64,000 nucleotides of DNA. Origin: a bacterium. Its GTDB lineage: Bacteria; Bacillota; Clostridia; Oscillospirales; Acutalibacteraceae. The stretch's first letter is position 1, and every line of letters begins with the position of its first letter. The notes under the pieces are model-generated. The model did not search any database and was not told the DNA's origin. It saw only the letters and a list, made by a program, of their open reading frames with translations. This document shows positions 23,964-31,978 of this stretch, piece after piece. The translations under genes and the position numbers were made by a program. The stretch spans positions 1-64,000 of the forward strand of contig JAHKVW010000006.1 of the NCBI GenBank assembly GCA_020624805.1. Reading direction: 5' to 3'.

Positions 23964-24067
23964 ATAGCTAATAATGCTCTTCATTACCGAAAAGGGCAAA
24001 TTTATGGCGCATAGGCGATCATTTCGGTGATGTTTTATGCGACAATAACGGGAAAGGAGGAAGGCTC

Positions 24068-24541
24068 TTGCAAAAACCGGTTTATCAAAGACATACGACC
24101 GAACAGATCCTCAGGGCGATCGAGACCTGTCCGACGATCGACAAGCTCTTTGAGATCGTCAAGAACGAGCATATCGTGATCCAGATGCAGAGCTTTAACT
24201 CCGCATCGTCCCTTCCTAAACAAACACCCAAGCAGATCCCCGACCTCTCACCTCTCGAAAGCCTCAAGATACAGGTGCGGCAGGCGGTATTGGACGCGGC
24301 GCGTACCAAAGCGCCCCGGCATACGAAAGAACAGCTCATCCGCGCGGTGCAGACCTGCCCCACGATCGACAAGCTGTTTGAGCTGGTAAAGAACGAGCAC
24401 ATCGTCATTCAGATGAAGAGCTTCAGCTCGGCGTCCTGTTTGCCGCAGCATAAACCCGATCCCGCGGAGCTGATCCCCGACAAAAGCCCGTTGGATCGCC
24501 TGAAAGAACAGGTTCTTGACGCGGTGATGAACGGCGGCTGA
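24068..24541 (+). CDS. Unknown protein of two tandem 72-residue repeats
   Basis: This 157-residue soluble protein is built of two copies of one unit. Each copy begins HTxEQ, contains the near-invariant block TCPTIDKLFE(I/L)VKNEHIVIQM, then SFxSAS, a proline-rich spacer, and SPLxxLKxQV. The two copies differ mostly at synonymous sites in the conserved block, so protein sequence has been held by selection since an old duplication. There is no signal peptide or membrane segment. The start is TTG 24068, with AAAGGAGG 8 bp upstream, and a good promoter precedes it. The kinase gene at 24590 follows after 48 bp with no terminator, so the two may be one operon. I do not recognise the family. Confidence 0.75.
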   Translation: MQKPVYQRHTTEQILRAIETCPTIDKLFEIVKNEHIVIQMQSFNSASSLPKQTPKQIPDLSPLESLKIQVRQAVLDAARTKAPRHTKEQLIRAVQTCPTIDKLFELVKNEHIVIQMKSFSSASCLPQHKPDPAELIPDKSPLDRLKEQVLDAVMNGG

Positions 24542-24589
24542 ACCCATCAAACCTCACCTTGATATTACATTGGTTAGGAGAGCAAGATT

Positions 24590-26374
24590 ATGAGCAATTA
24601 CTGTTATCATTGTATGAATGAAATCACAGATGATCAGCGTGTGTGTCCTCATTGTCACAAAGAGAATACTCCCGATAATGTCGTTTATCGCCTCAGACCG
24701 GGTACGATTCTGGATAATAAATATCTGGTCGGCAACTGTCTGGGTGAAGGCGGTTTCGGAATTACCTATATCGGCAGAGATCTGTCGCTGGATATCAAGA
24801 TCGCGATCAAGGAGTATTATCCTAACGGATATGCCAACCGTAATAATACGATCGATCAGAATGTTTTTGCCACTACCGAGAGCCAAAAGCATTATTTCTA
24901 TAAGGGTAAGGATAACTTTTTGGAAGAAGCGCGTAAGGTCGCCAAGTTCCTCGGTGAGCCCGGTATCGTCGGTATCAGAGAGTATTTTGAGGCAAACGGT
25001 ACGGCGTACATCATCATGGAGTACCTCGAGGGAGAGAATCTGGCTTCTTACATCAAGCGCAACGGTACCTTTAATGCGGAGAAAATGTTCAGGCTGATGC
25101 TGCCCATCACCTATTCGCTCAAGCGGATCCATGACGCGGGAATGATCCATCGTGATATCTCGCCCGATAATATCATGTATATGAGTAACGGCAGCTTAAA
25201 GCTGATGGACTTTGGGTCGGCAAGGTACTTTACCAACGAGCAAAAAGAGATGTCGGTACTGCTCAAGCAGGGTTACGCGCCTGAGGAACAATATCGTAAA
25301 AACGGAAAGCAGGGTCCGTGGACGGATGTTTACGGTCTGTGCGCGACGATGTACCGTTGTATCACGGGCAACATCCCCGAGGACGCGCTTGATCGACTCA
25401 GAGAAGATAACCTGATACCGCCCTCCAAGCTGGGGGTCAACATTCCGATCGCGATGGAAAACATCCTGTTATACGGTTTGGCGGTGTTCAAAGAGAATCG
25501 CTGCCAAAGCATGGATGAGCTGTCCTCCCTGATCGAAAAAGCACTCGATGATCCGAAGGGTGCGGCAGAAGAAACAGCGAACTTGCTGCCGAAGCCTCAA
25601 CAGGTTCCTTCCGATCAGCCCGAACAGCATACATATCTCGCGGATGACGGTGCGATGTCGCAGAATAGCGCAAGCAAGGTCTCGTATGCACAACCGGTCA
25701 CGGGAGAACGATCGTCATCTTCACAGAGCCCCTCCTACGCAACACCTGTTCGTACCAATAACAACAATTATGCAACGCCGGTAAACACGAATAACAATAG
25801 TTACGCAACGCCGGTGCGCACGAACAATAATAACTATGCGACGCCGATAAGTACCGACAACAATACGAACTACGCAACACCGGTATCCTCTTCCAAGCAG
25901 TATCAAAACACCGACTATCGTTCTCAAAACTCTTATGCGACGCCGGTTTCGGGTGTGGAGACTTACGGCACACAAACTGCTGTCGTCGAAAAGCCAAAGA
26001 AGAAAAAGACCGGTTTGATCATCGGCTTGATCATTGGCGGAATCGTAGTGTTGGCGGCGGGCATCACATTGTTGGTGGTATTAGGACTCGGTAACGGGAT
26101 TGAAGCGTTGGACGGTACCTATCGTATGACTGAGATGGTATCGGATGGTGTTGATAAATCTCAGGATCTGAATAATATCATTGTTGATTTGGTGATCAAG
26201 GATAACATCGGCACGATCGATATCGGATCCGATCATTTGGTCTGGAAGTTCGATCCTCAGAGCCATACGATCACCAACGAAAACAATCAGTCGATCCCCT
26301 ATCGGATGGAAGGAAAAAAGATGATTATAGAGAATCCGGACGGCAAGGATCGAATGGTATTTGAAAAACAATAG
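24590..26374 (+). CDS. Zinc-ribbon Ser/Thr protein kinase with YATPV repeats and membrane anchor
   Basis: This 594-residue protein begins with a zinc ribbon (CYHC...CPHC, residues 5-24). A Hanks-type kinase follows (about 34-310), with glycine loop GEGGFGITY, Lys in IAIKEYY, catalytic loop HRDISPDN (Ser where Lys is usual) and the DFG motif. A cytoplasmic linker then holds six YATP(V/I) motifs separated by Asn-rich spacers (about 380-455). One membrane segment lies at about 473-497, and a 95-residue external β-rich domain (LDGTYRMTEMV...) ends the protein. The repeated Thr-Pro sites could be phosphorylation targets or docking sites (inference). The external domain replaces the PASTA repeats of the other kinase. 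It may be co-transcribed with the tandem-repeat protein upstream. Confidence 0.9.
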   Translation: MSNYCYHCMNEITDDQRVCPHCHKENTPDNVVYRLRPGTILDNKYLVGNCLGEGGFGITYIGRDLSLDIKIAIKEYYPNGYANRNNTIDQNVFATTESQKHYFYKGKDNFLEEARKVAKFLGEPGIVGIREYFEANGTAYIIMEYLEGENLASYIKRNGTFNAEKMFRLMLPITYSLKRIHDAGMIHRDISPDNIMYMSNGSLKLMDFGSARYFTNEQKEMSVLLKQGYAPEEQYRKNGKQGPWTDVYGLCATMYRCITGNIPEDALDRLREDNLIPPSKLGVNIPIAMENILLYGLAVFKENRCQSMDELSSLIEKALDDPKGAAEETANLLPKPQQVPSDQPEQHTYLADDGAMSQNSASKVSYAQPVTGERSSSSQSPSYATPVRTNNNNYATPVNTNNNSYATPVRTNNNNYATPISTDNNTNYATPVSSSKQYQNTDYRSQNSYATPVSGVETYGTQTAVVEKPKKKKTGLIIGLIIGGIVVLAAGITLLVVLGLGNGIEALDGTYRMTEMVSDGVDKSQDLNNIIVDLVIKDNIGTIDIGSDHLVWKFDPQSHTITNENNQSIPYRMEGKKMIIENPDGKDRMVFEKQ

Positions 26375-26384
26375 CGAAATGAAA

Positions 26385-26415
26385 AGAGCAGCGGACTTCC
26401 GCTGCTCTTGTTTGT
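26385..26415 (+). terminator. Terminator of the zinc-ribbon kinase gene
   Basis: Stem AGAGCAGCGG/CCGCTGCTCT with a 4-nt loop, followed by TGTTTG. Confidence 0.8.
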
Positions 26416-26429
26416 TATATGCAGCTGTT

Positions 26430-27197
26430 TTATTCGTTCAGGATCATCTTGCCCTCGTGGTCGGTGTAATAATCGCCCTCGGGGATCAGCTGTGAGATCG
26501 GTACGATGATGTAGCCCTCGCCTTGTAACATCTCGATGATCTTCGGGAGTGCCTCGGGCGTATTCTTCGCGCCGTTGTGCATCAGGATGATCGAGCCGGG
26601 ACACAGCTTGCTTTTGACACGGCTGACCATCTCATCGGGCGTGGGATCTTTCCAGTCGAGGCTGTCGATGTTCCACTGCACGCAGTACATATCGCGGGAT
26701 CTGAGGTTGTTGACGAGGTTGTCGTCATATTCGCCGTAGGGCGCGCGGAACAAAGTCGACGCGGTGCCTGTCAGCGCCTCAATCGCGTCGTTGCAGTCGC
26801 CGATCTCGGTTTGCTGTTCGTCGGAGCTCAGCTGCGCCATATGCGGATGGGTGGAGGAATGGTTGCCGACGTCATGACCGTGTTTGGCGATCGCCCTGAC
26901 GTCATCGGGGTACTTGTCGACCCATTGCTTGACGAGGAAGAAGGTGCTTTTGACCTCGTATTTGTCGAGGATATCGAGCAGGGTATCCGTCTGCTCGTTG
27001 CCCCATGCCGCGTCAAAGGAGATGGCGCAGACCTTTTCGTCGGTATCCACGTAATAGATCGGGATCTGCCGCGGTTCGTTCGCGGTGTAGACCGCCTTGC
27101 CCGCTGTATCGGAGGCGACCGCGATCGCCGCGACGCCGATCAGCACGCAGGAGAACAGGATCATCAGCTTTTTCTTTGTCAATACCACAAACGTCAT
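26430..27197 (-). CDS. Polysaccharide deacetylase, PdaB-like
   Basis: This 255-residue protein has one N-terminal membrane anchor (about 10-30) and an external NodB-type deacetylase domain. Motif 1 is SFDAAWG, the form seen in PdaB-type spore enzymes, with one Asp changed from TFDD. Motif 2 is HSSTHPHM (metal histidines), motif 3 RAPYGEYD, motif 4 DSLDWKD, and motif 5 ILMHNG. PdaB-like enzymes act on spore peptidoglycan or other N-acetyl glycans, so this hints at sporulation but does not prove it. The ribosome site is weak; a TTG a few codons in could also serve as start. Confidence 0.88.
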   Translation of the reverse strand: MTFVVLTKKKLMILFSCVLIGVAAIAVASDTAGKAVYTANEPRQIPIYYVDTDEKVCAISFDAAWGNEQTDTLLDILDKYEVKSTFFLVKQWVDKYPDDVRAIAKHGHDVGNHSSTHPHMAQLSSDEQQTEIGDCNDAIEALTGTASTLFRAPYGEYDDNLVNNLRSRDMYCVQWNIDSLDWKDPTPDEMVSRVKSKLCPGSIILMHNGAKNTPEALPKIIEMLQGEGYIIVPISQLIPEGDYYTDHEGKMILNE

Positions 27198-27338
27198 ACC
27201 ATCACCGATATATGGTATGATAAAACGATTGATATTATTCCGTAATAATTGTTTATTATTCTGTCACAAATCGTTGGAATATGGGTATATAATAGTAAGC
27301 GCTTCAGATGATCTGAGCAAATCCAAGGAGGTTATCTT

Positions 27339-28565
27339 ATGAAGAAAATTTTTAGTCTGATGATAGTATTGGTGATGGCGGTATCTGTGTTTGCAGGCTG
27401 TCAAACAAAAGAAAAATCATCTTCACCGGATGAGGTATCGATTGAAGCGACTCAGGATGAGGCAGTCAATGTTGCCACTCAAGATGAAGCGGTCGATGTT
27501 GCCACCCCGGATGAAGTTGCTCAAAACGACGGTTTTACAGCACCCGAGACCGTTGATGTCAAAGAATTGATGGAGGATCTGCCTGAGTTGAGCGCAGAGG
27601 ATTTTGTATCAGATCATCATAAATGCAATATGCTGTATCATAATGGTTTGTTGTATTCGAATGGTAAAATCTATGACGGTAAGGGTGAAGATAAAACATA
27701 TTCCAAAGAATATATCCGTTATTTTTCGATAAATGACTCGGTGATCCTATATGCTGTGTTAGACAAAGATAAGGAACAAAGTGAGATCTGGGCAGTGCTT
27801 GCGGATTGTTCCCGTCGTGCCAAACTGACTCTTGCAAAAGGTTATGCCGATCCTTTGTTCATTGACAATGGTCTTTTGTATTATACGGAAGGTGTTGTGA
27901 GAGATAGCATAAACACCTTGGATCTCAATACAGGAGAAATAACGCAAATCGTTTCGCACTGCCATATGATTATGAACATTGGTAGAAAACTCTATTTCCA
28001 GGATATGTCAGACAGGGAGGATGACGAAACTGCCCTGTGCTGTTATGACCTTGACACCAAAGAGCAAAAAGAGATCTATCGGATGACGGGAGCTGGCAGA
28101 GTCATAGTGGATCATGATTTGATGTATTTCGAAAGCAACAACACCGTATACCGTCTGGATCCGCAGACTGATTCACCTGAAGAGTATGTAAAGATTCCCG
28201 AAGAAGGGTGGTTATTCATTATCGTTAACGGTACGGTCGTATATGAAGAAGCGGCAGATTTTGATGATCACTCGCTGTGGGCAGTATCCGATACTCAGCC
28301 GGCGCATAAGCTGTTTGATACCAGAAAAAGTCATTTTTACAGCTGTCTCGGCGACGCGTATTATCTCGACGCAAATGTCATGGATGTTGGCATAATCAAT
28401 TATTATTATGACGGCACAGAGCTGAAAGAACATCCGGAGGTTGAGGGTGATAAAGAAAATAGGCTTGTCTTTGTTAAAGATGGAAAATTCTTTTATCAGG
28501 ATGGCAAAACGATCCTGATGTCTACAGAGTATGTGGATGATGAAACCTATCCTTCTAATAAATAA
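27339..28565 (+). CDS. Lipoprotein with β-propeller-like domain (DUF5050-like)
   Basis: This 408-residue lipoprotein has a signal ending in lipobox VFAGC, then an acidic linker with near-tandem ATQDEAV/ATPDEV units. The rest is a series of β-strand segments such as LLYSNGKIYDGKG, NGLLYYTEGV and YFESNNTVYRLD, in the manner of DUF5050 or propeller-like lipoproteins that recur in Clostridia. It should sit on the outer membrane face. Function unknown. A good AGGAGG precedes ATG. Base composition seems somewhat more AT-rich than the neighbours, with many ATA/TTA-type codons, which may mean a more recent arrival. Confidence 0.8.
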   Translation: MKKIFSLMIVLVMAVSVFAGCQTKEKSSSPDEVSIEATQDEAVNVATQDEAVDVATPDEVAQNDGFTAPETVDVKELMEDLPELSAEDFVSDHHKCNMLYHNGLLYSNGKIYDGKGEDKTYSKEYIRYFSINDSVILYAVLDKDKEQSEIWAVLADCSRRAKLTLAKGYADPLFIDNGLLYYTEGVVRDSINTLDLNTGEITQIVSHCHMIMNIGRKLYFQDMSDREDDETALCCYDLDTKEQKEIYRMTGAGRVIVDHDLMYFESNNTVYRLDPQTDSPEEYVKIPEEGWLFIIVNGTVVYEEAADFDDHSLWAVSDTQPAHKLFDTRKSHFYSCLGDAYYLDANVMDVGIINYYYDGTELKEHPEVEGDKENRLVFVKDGKFFYQDGKTILMSTEYVDDETYPSNK

Positions 28566-28578
28566 GCTATAGTATAAA

Positions 28579-28612
28579 GTGACAGCCCTTCCGAGAGGAA
28601 GCGCTGTTGATT
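28579..28612. terminator. Inverted repeat between convergent lipoprotein and cysS genes
   Basis: ACAGCCCTTCC and GGAAGCGCTGT pair with one mismatch around GAGA. The T run is weak, so this is only a possible shared terminator. Confidence 0.4.
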
Positions 28613-28617
28613 CTATA

Positions 28618-30075
28618 TTATACTTTTATTTCCCAAGTGGCGCCGTTTTTGCTGTCCTTGATGACGATGCCTTTTTCCAAAAGCTCGTCACGGATGCGGT
28701 CGGCCTCCGCCCAGTTTTTGTCGGCTTTTGCCGCGGCGCGCGCCGCGATCTGCTCGTCGACCCAGTCCTTGGAGATGCCTTTTTCTTCAAGGAGCTTGAG
28801 CTGCTGTGCCGCTTTTTCCGCTTCCGCCTGTGCCGCCTTTTCGATCTCTGCGTCAGCCGCTTCGATCAGTCCGAGGGAAAGCACGCGGTCGAAATCGTCG
28901 ATCAGATAACGCTTGGTCACGTCGTCGAGCTTGCCCTTGAGCACATCGTAGAGCGCGGTGATCGCGAGGGAGGTGTTCAGATCGTTGTCCAGCGCCGCCT
29001 TGAACTTTTCCTGATACGGCTTTGCGGCGTCGAGATCGGGTTCGCCGTCCTTACTGAGCTTTACGATCTTCGCGACCAGTTTATTGTACGCCTGCACAGT
29101 GTTGTCGAGGTTCTCAAAGGAGAATACCAGCGGCTTACGGTAGTGGGACTGCAGGCAGAAGAAGCGATAGGCAAGGGGATCATAGCCCTTTTCTTCGAGC
29201 AGGGATACGGTCAAGAAGCCGCCCTTACTCTTGCTCATCTTGCCGCGCTTGTCGAGCAGGTGCAGGACATGGAACCAGTAGGGGCACCACTGATGGCCGA
29301 GGTAGGCTTCACTCTGCGCGATCTCGTTGGTATGGTGAGGGAAGGCGTTGTCCACGCCGCCGCAGTGGATGTCGAGGTATTCACCCGCGTGCTTGATGGA
29401 GATCGCGGAGCACTCGATATGCCAGCCGGGATAGCCCAGACCCCACGGTGATTCCCATTTAAGCGCCTGATCCTCAAACTTGCTTTGGGTGAACCAGAGG
29501 ACGAAGTCGTTCTTGTTGCGCTTATTGCTGTCCTCGTTGACGTCGTCACGTACGCCGACCTGCAATTCGTCCTCGTTCATGTTGCCGAAAACATAGTAGT
29601 TGTCGAGCTTGCTGGTATCGAAATAGACGTTGCCGCCCGCAAGGTAGGCATAGCCCTTGTCGATCAGGGTCTGCACCATCTCGATGAACTCGGGGATGCA
29701 GTTGGTAGCGGGCTCGATGACGTCGGGCTTTTTGATATTGAGCTTCTCAGCGTCGGAGAAGAACGCGTCGGTGTAGAATCGCGCGATATCCATGACGCTC
29801 TTGTGCTCACGCTTAGCGCCCGCGAGCATCTTATCCTCGCCGGTATCCGCGTCGGAGCTGAGGTGTCCCACGTCGGTGATGTTCATCACGCGCAGTACGT
29901 CGTACCCCGCGTAGCGCAGGTATTTTTCAAGCACATCCTCCATGATGTAGGTGCGCAGGTTGCCGATATGAGCGTAGTGGTAGACGGTGGGGCCGCAGGT
30001 GTACATCTTCACCTTGCCCTCCTCGTGGGGGATGAATTCCTGTCGGGTACCGCCGAGTGTATTATACAGAATCAT
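28618..30075 (-). CDS. cysS: Cysteinyl-tRNA synthetase
   Basis: This 485-residue class I synthetase charges tRNA-Cys. The HIGH motif appears as YAHIGNLR, and the KMSKS motif as KMSKSKGG. Zinc ligands include the cysteine in MYTCGPTVY and those in GWHIECSAIS and the HHTNE segment. The DALR/anticodon region is complete, so length is normal. Its ATG overlaps the cysE stop (ATGA, 4 bp), giving tight coupling. Both genes lie under a cysteine T-box, so expression should rise when tRNA-Cys is uncharged. Confidence 0.97.
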   Translation of the reverse strand: MILYNTLGGTRQEFIPHEEGKVKMYTCGPTVYHYAHIGNLRTYIMEDVLEKYLRYAGYDVLRVMNITDVGHLSSDADTGEDKMLAGAKREHKSVMDIARFYTDAFFSDAEKLNIKKPDVIEPATNCIPEFIEMVQTLIDKGYAYLAGGNVYFDTSKLDNYYVFGNMNEDELQVGVRDDVNEDSNKRNKNDFVLWFTQSKFEDQALKWESPWGLGYPGWHIECSAISIKHAGEYLDIHCGGVDNAFPHHTNEIAQSEAYLGHQWCPYWFHVLHLLDKRGKMSKSKGGFLTVSLLEEKGYDPLAYRFFCLQSHYRKPLVFSFENLDNTVQAYNKLVAKIVKLSKDGEPDLDAAKPYQEKFKAALDNDLNTSLAITALYDVLKGKLDDVTKRYLIDDFDRVLSLGLIEAADAEIEKAAQAEAEKAAQQLKLLEEKGISKDWVDEQIAARAAAKADKNWAEADRIRDELLEKGIVIKDSKNGATWEIKV

Positions 30076-30773
30076 GATTGACTTCCTTTCTGTGATGAAT
30101 CATTGTGAGAGGTCGCGGCGAGCTCGACCGCCTGACTGACGTTCTTTTCCAGATATCGCACCTCGTTGCTGAGCTGCTGGATCTCGTTGTGCATACGGCA
30201 GAGCTCCTGCGCCACGGGATCGGAGTAGTGGATCTGGTCGAGCAGATCGGGTCTTACGCCGTTGACGCGCACGACGCGCGCCGGTACGCCGACTGCGGTG
30301 GAGTTGGGCGGGATCTCGGTGAGCACGACCGCGCCCGCCGCAATGCGGGAGTTATCGCCGACCTTGAACGGGCCGAGCACCTTCGCGCCCGAGCCGACCA
30401 TCACGTTGTCGCCGAGGGTGGGATGGCGCTTGCCCTGATCCTTACCCGTACCGCCGAGGGTGACGTTCTGGTAGATCAGGCAGTTGTCGCCGATCACGGT
30501 GGTCTCGCCGATGACGACGCCCATGCCGTGGTCGATCACCAGCCCCTTGCCGATGGTCGCGCCGGGATGGATCTCGACGCCGGTTTTGTTGCGCGCGCGC
30601 TGACTCAGCCAGCGTGCGATGAACTTCATGTTATGGATCTGGAACCAGTGCGCGCGGCGGTATTTGCGTACCGCCTTGTAGCCGGAGTAGAGGAAGAATA
30701 CCTCCATCTTGTTGCGTGCCGCGGGGTCGCGCTGTAAATAGGCGTCCAGATCAGCTCTCAGTGTGTCAAACAT
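30072..30773 (-). CDS. cysE: Serine O-acetyltransferase
   Basis: This 233-residue left-handed β-helix enzyme makes O-acetylserine for cysteine synthesis. It is the short form lacking most of the N-terminal helical domain of the E. coli enzyme. The hexapeptide repeats include IHPGATIGKGLVIDHGMG, with the catalytic histidine, and NVTLGGTGKDQGKRHPTLG, which binds acetyl-CoA. The C-terminal helix may form a coiled coil (EIQQLSNEVRYLEK). It is the first gene after the T-box and overlaps cysS by 4 bp. Cysteine feedback through the C-terminal tail is not evident from sequence. Confidence 0.96.
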   Translation of the reverse strand: MFDTLRADLDAYLQRDPAARNKMEVFFLYSGYKAVRKYRRAHWFQIHNMKFIARWLSQRARNKTGVEIHPGATIGKGLVIDHGMGVVIGETTVIGDNCLIYQNVTLGGTGKDQGKRHPTLGDNVMVGSGAKVLGPFKVGDNSRIAAGAVVLTEIPPNSTAVGVPARVVRVNGVRPDLLDQIHYSDPVAQELCRMHNEIQQLSNEVRYLEKNVSQAVELAATSHNDSSQKGSQS

Positions 30774-30791
30774 AATATCAACCTTTTTAAT

Positions 30792-30815
30792 TAGGAATTA
30801 GGAGTTAGGAATGAG
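30792..30815. repeat. Partial family C repeat between T-box and cysE
   Basis: TTAGGAATTAGGAGTTAGGAATGAGG is one arm of the family C repeat, without its partner. The 95 bp between it and the T-box show nothing else. Confidence 0.5.
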
Positions 30816-30914
30816 GAATTTCAGTAGGTGAACCTGATCGGAAGAGGTGACATCTATATCGGAACAATCGATGATCATGCTCCGTGAATTGAATTGAAAA
30901 CAATTCATGAGAAT

Positions 30915-30947
30915 AAAAAGCGCCGTCGTCCGAAGGGACGACAGCGC
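30915..30947 (-). terminator. T-box terminator
   Basis: Stem GCGCTGTCGTCC/GGACGACGGCGC (one G-T pair) with a CTTC loop and five T residues, directly after the T-box sequence. Confidence 0.92.
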
Positions 30948-31157
30948 CGTGGTTCCACCCAAATTCAGCGTATAATACGCTCTTTGAAGCTCATCAATAA
31001 GCTATTGTCCTTAACGCGGACTGACGGACTGCCATTTCCTGCAGTCAGCTCACAGGCGCATTTCACTGAACTTCCGCTAAGACGGCTTCCAGCCTATGCC
31101 GTCCTCTCTGTTAGCATCCGTAAAGCTACTTTTCCTGTTCACAGCCTTTTGATATCT
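30915..31157 (-). promoter_or_regulatory. Cysteine T-box leader of cysE-cysS
   Basis: Read on the minus strand, the leader shows a stem I with an AGAGAGG (GA-motif) segment and a distal AGGCTGGAAGCC hairpin. A specifier region follows in which TGC comes after GTGAAA, then the conserved T-box GGGTGGAACCACGG that pairs with the tRNA acceptor end. The T-box can form an antiterminator that excludes the terminator behind it. TGC is a cysteine codon, which agrees with the two genes controlled. The specifier is my reading and has not been modelled. Confidence 0.9.
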
Positions 31158-31162
31158 ACCAT

Positions 31163-31191
31163 ATTATATACGATTGTGATGAAAAATGCAA
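31163..31191 (-). promoter_or_regulatory. Promoter of the cysE-cysS leader
   Basis: On the minus strand TTGCAT and a perfect TATAAT are spaced by 17 bp, immediately before the T-box leader. Confidence 0.85.
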
Positions 31192-31245
31192 CCGGTTTTT
31201 TTACATTGAACTATTATTCAGATTTATGAGATTTCCACAGTTTTG

Positions 31246-31292
31246 GCAACCCTCAGTCATCTTCGATGACAGCTCCCTTAGGAAAGGGAGCC
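31246..31292. repeat. Family A palindromic repeat
   Basis: CAACCCTCAGTCAT...ATGACAGCTCCC and the arm pair GCTCCCTTA/AAGGGAGC, the standard layout of this family, between the T-box promoter and pgsA. Confidence 0.7.
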
Positions 31293-31318
31293 ATTTATTG
31301 TTTCTCAATGACAGATGA

Positions 31319-31915
31319 TCACATATCGCTGATGACGTCTTTGTTGTCTTTGAGATAGATGATGCCCGAGATCACGGTGATGACCGCGACGATCCAGAAC
31401 ATGACCTGTCCGATGATGTTGAAGATGTCATAGATGCCGACCAGCGCGACGGGGTCGGTCATGGTACGCTTGAGAATCTCATAGATGAATTGCATGAGAA
31501 ATACCGATACGATCGCGATGATCTGGGTCACGGTCTTGACCTTGCCCCACATATTGGCGGCGATGACTTTGCCCTTCGCGGCGGCGACAAGACGGATCGA
31601 GGTGACGGTGAATTCGCGGAAGATGATGATGATCAGCGGGATCGCGCCGCACAGATTCAGCTTGACAAAGCAGACCATCACGGAGATCACGAGGATCTTG
31701 TCCGCGAGCGGATCGGCGAATTTGCCGAAGTCGGTGATCAGGTTGTCGCGGCGGGCGATCTTGCCGTCCAGCGCGTCCGTGATCGCGGCGGCGCCGAAGA
31801 GCAGTCCCGCTATCAGAAAGTGATACGGGAATTCGATCAGGATCGCGGCGATGACCGCGGGGACCAGTATGATACGCAGGAGCGTCAGTTTATTGGGTAG
31901 GTTCATCTTTTTCAT
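31319..31915 (-). CDS. pgsA: Phosphatidylglycerophosphate synthase
   Basis: This 198-residue integral membrane enzyme joins CDP-diacylglycerol to glycerol 3-phosphate, the first committed step to phosphatidylglycerol. The CDP-alcohol phosphatidyltransferase motif DALDGKIARRDNLITDFGK continues to ADPLADK, so all eight signature residues are present. Hydrophobic segments flank it. It lies 63 bp after rimO in the same direction, as in many Firmicutes. Confidence 0.94.
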   Translation of the reverse strand: MKKMNLPNKLTLLRIILVPAVIAAILIEFPYHFLIAGLLFGAAAITDALDGKIARRDNLITDFGKFADPLADKILVISVMVCFVKLNLCGAIPLIIIIFREFTVTSIRLVAAAKGKVIAANMWGKVKTVTQIIAIVSVFLMQFIYEILKRTMTDPVALVGIYDIFNIIGQVMFWIVAVITVISGIIYLKDNKDVISDM

Positions 31916-31978
31916 AGTATGACCTTTCAGTGTGAAGGAGCAGGGGGGAGTCGTTCCTCCCGCTCCATTCTGTATACT

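Noticed and set aside
25735-25950. CRISPR-like appearance of the repeated ACGCCGGT-type units
   Set aside because: The units are short, lie in frame within the kinase gene and encode YATPV; no separate repeats and spacers of CRISPR length occur, and no cas genes are present.
25698-25997. Minus-strand ORF opposite the YATPV repeats
   Set aside because: Its repetitive Cys/Tyr-rich translation is only the complement of the repeat DNA.
28579-28615. Strong terminator between the lipoprotein gene and cysS
   Set aside because: The stem has a mismatch and lacks a T run; listed only as a weak candidate.
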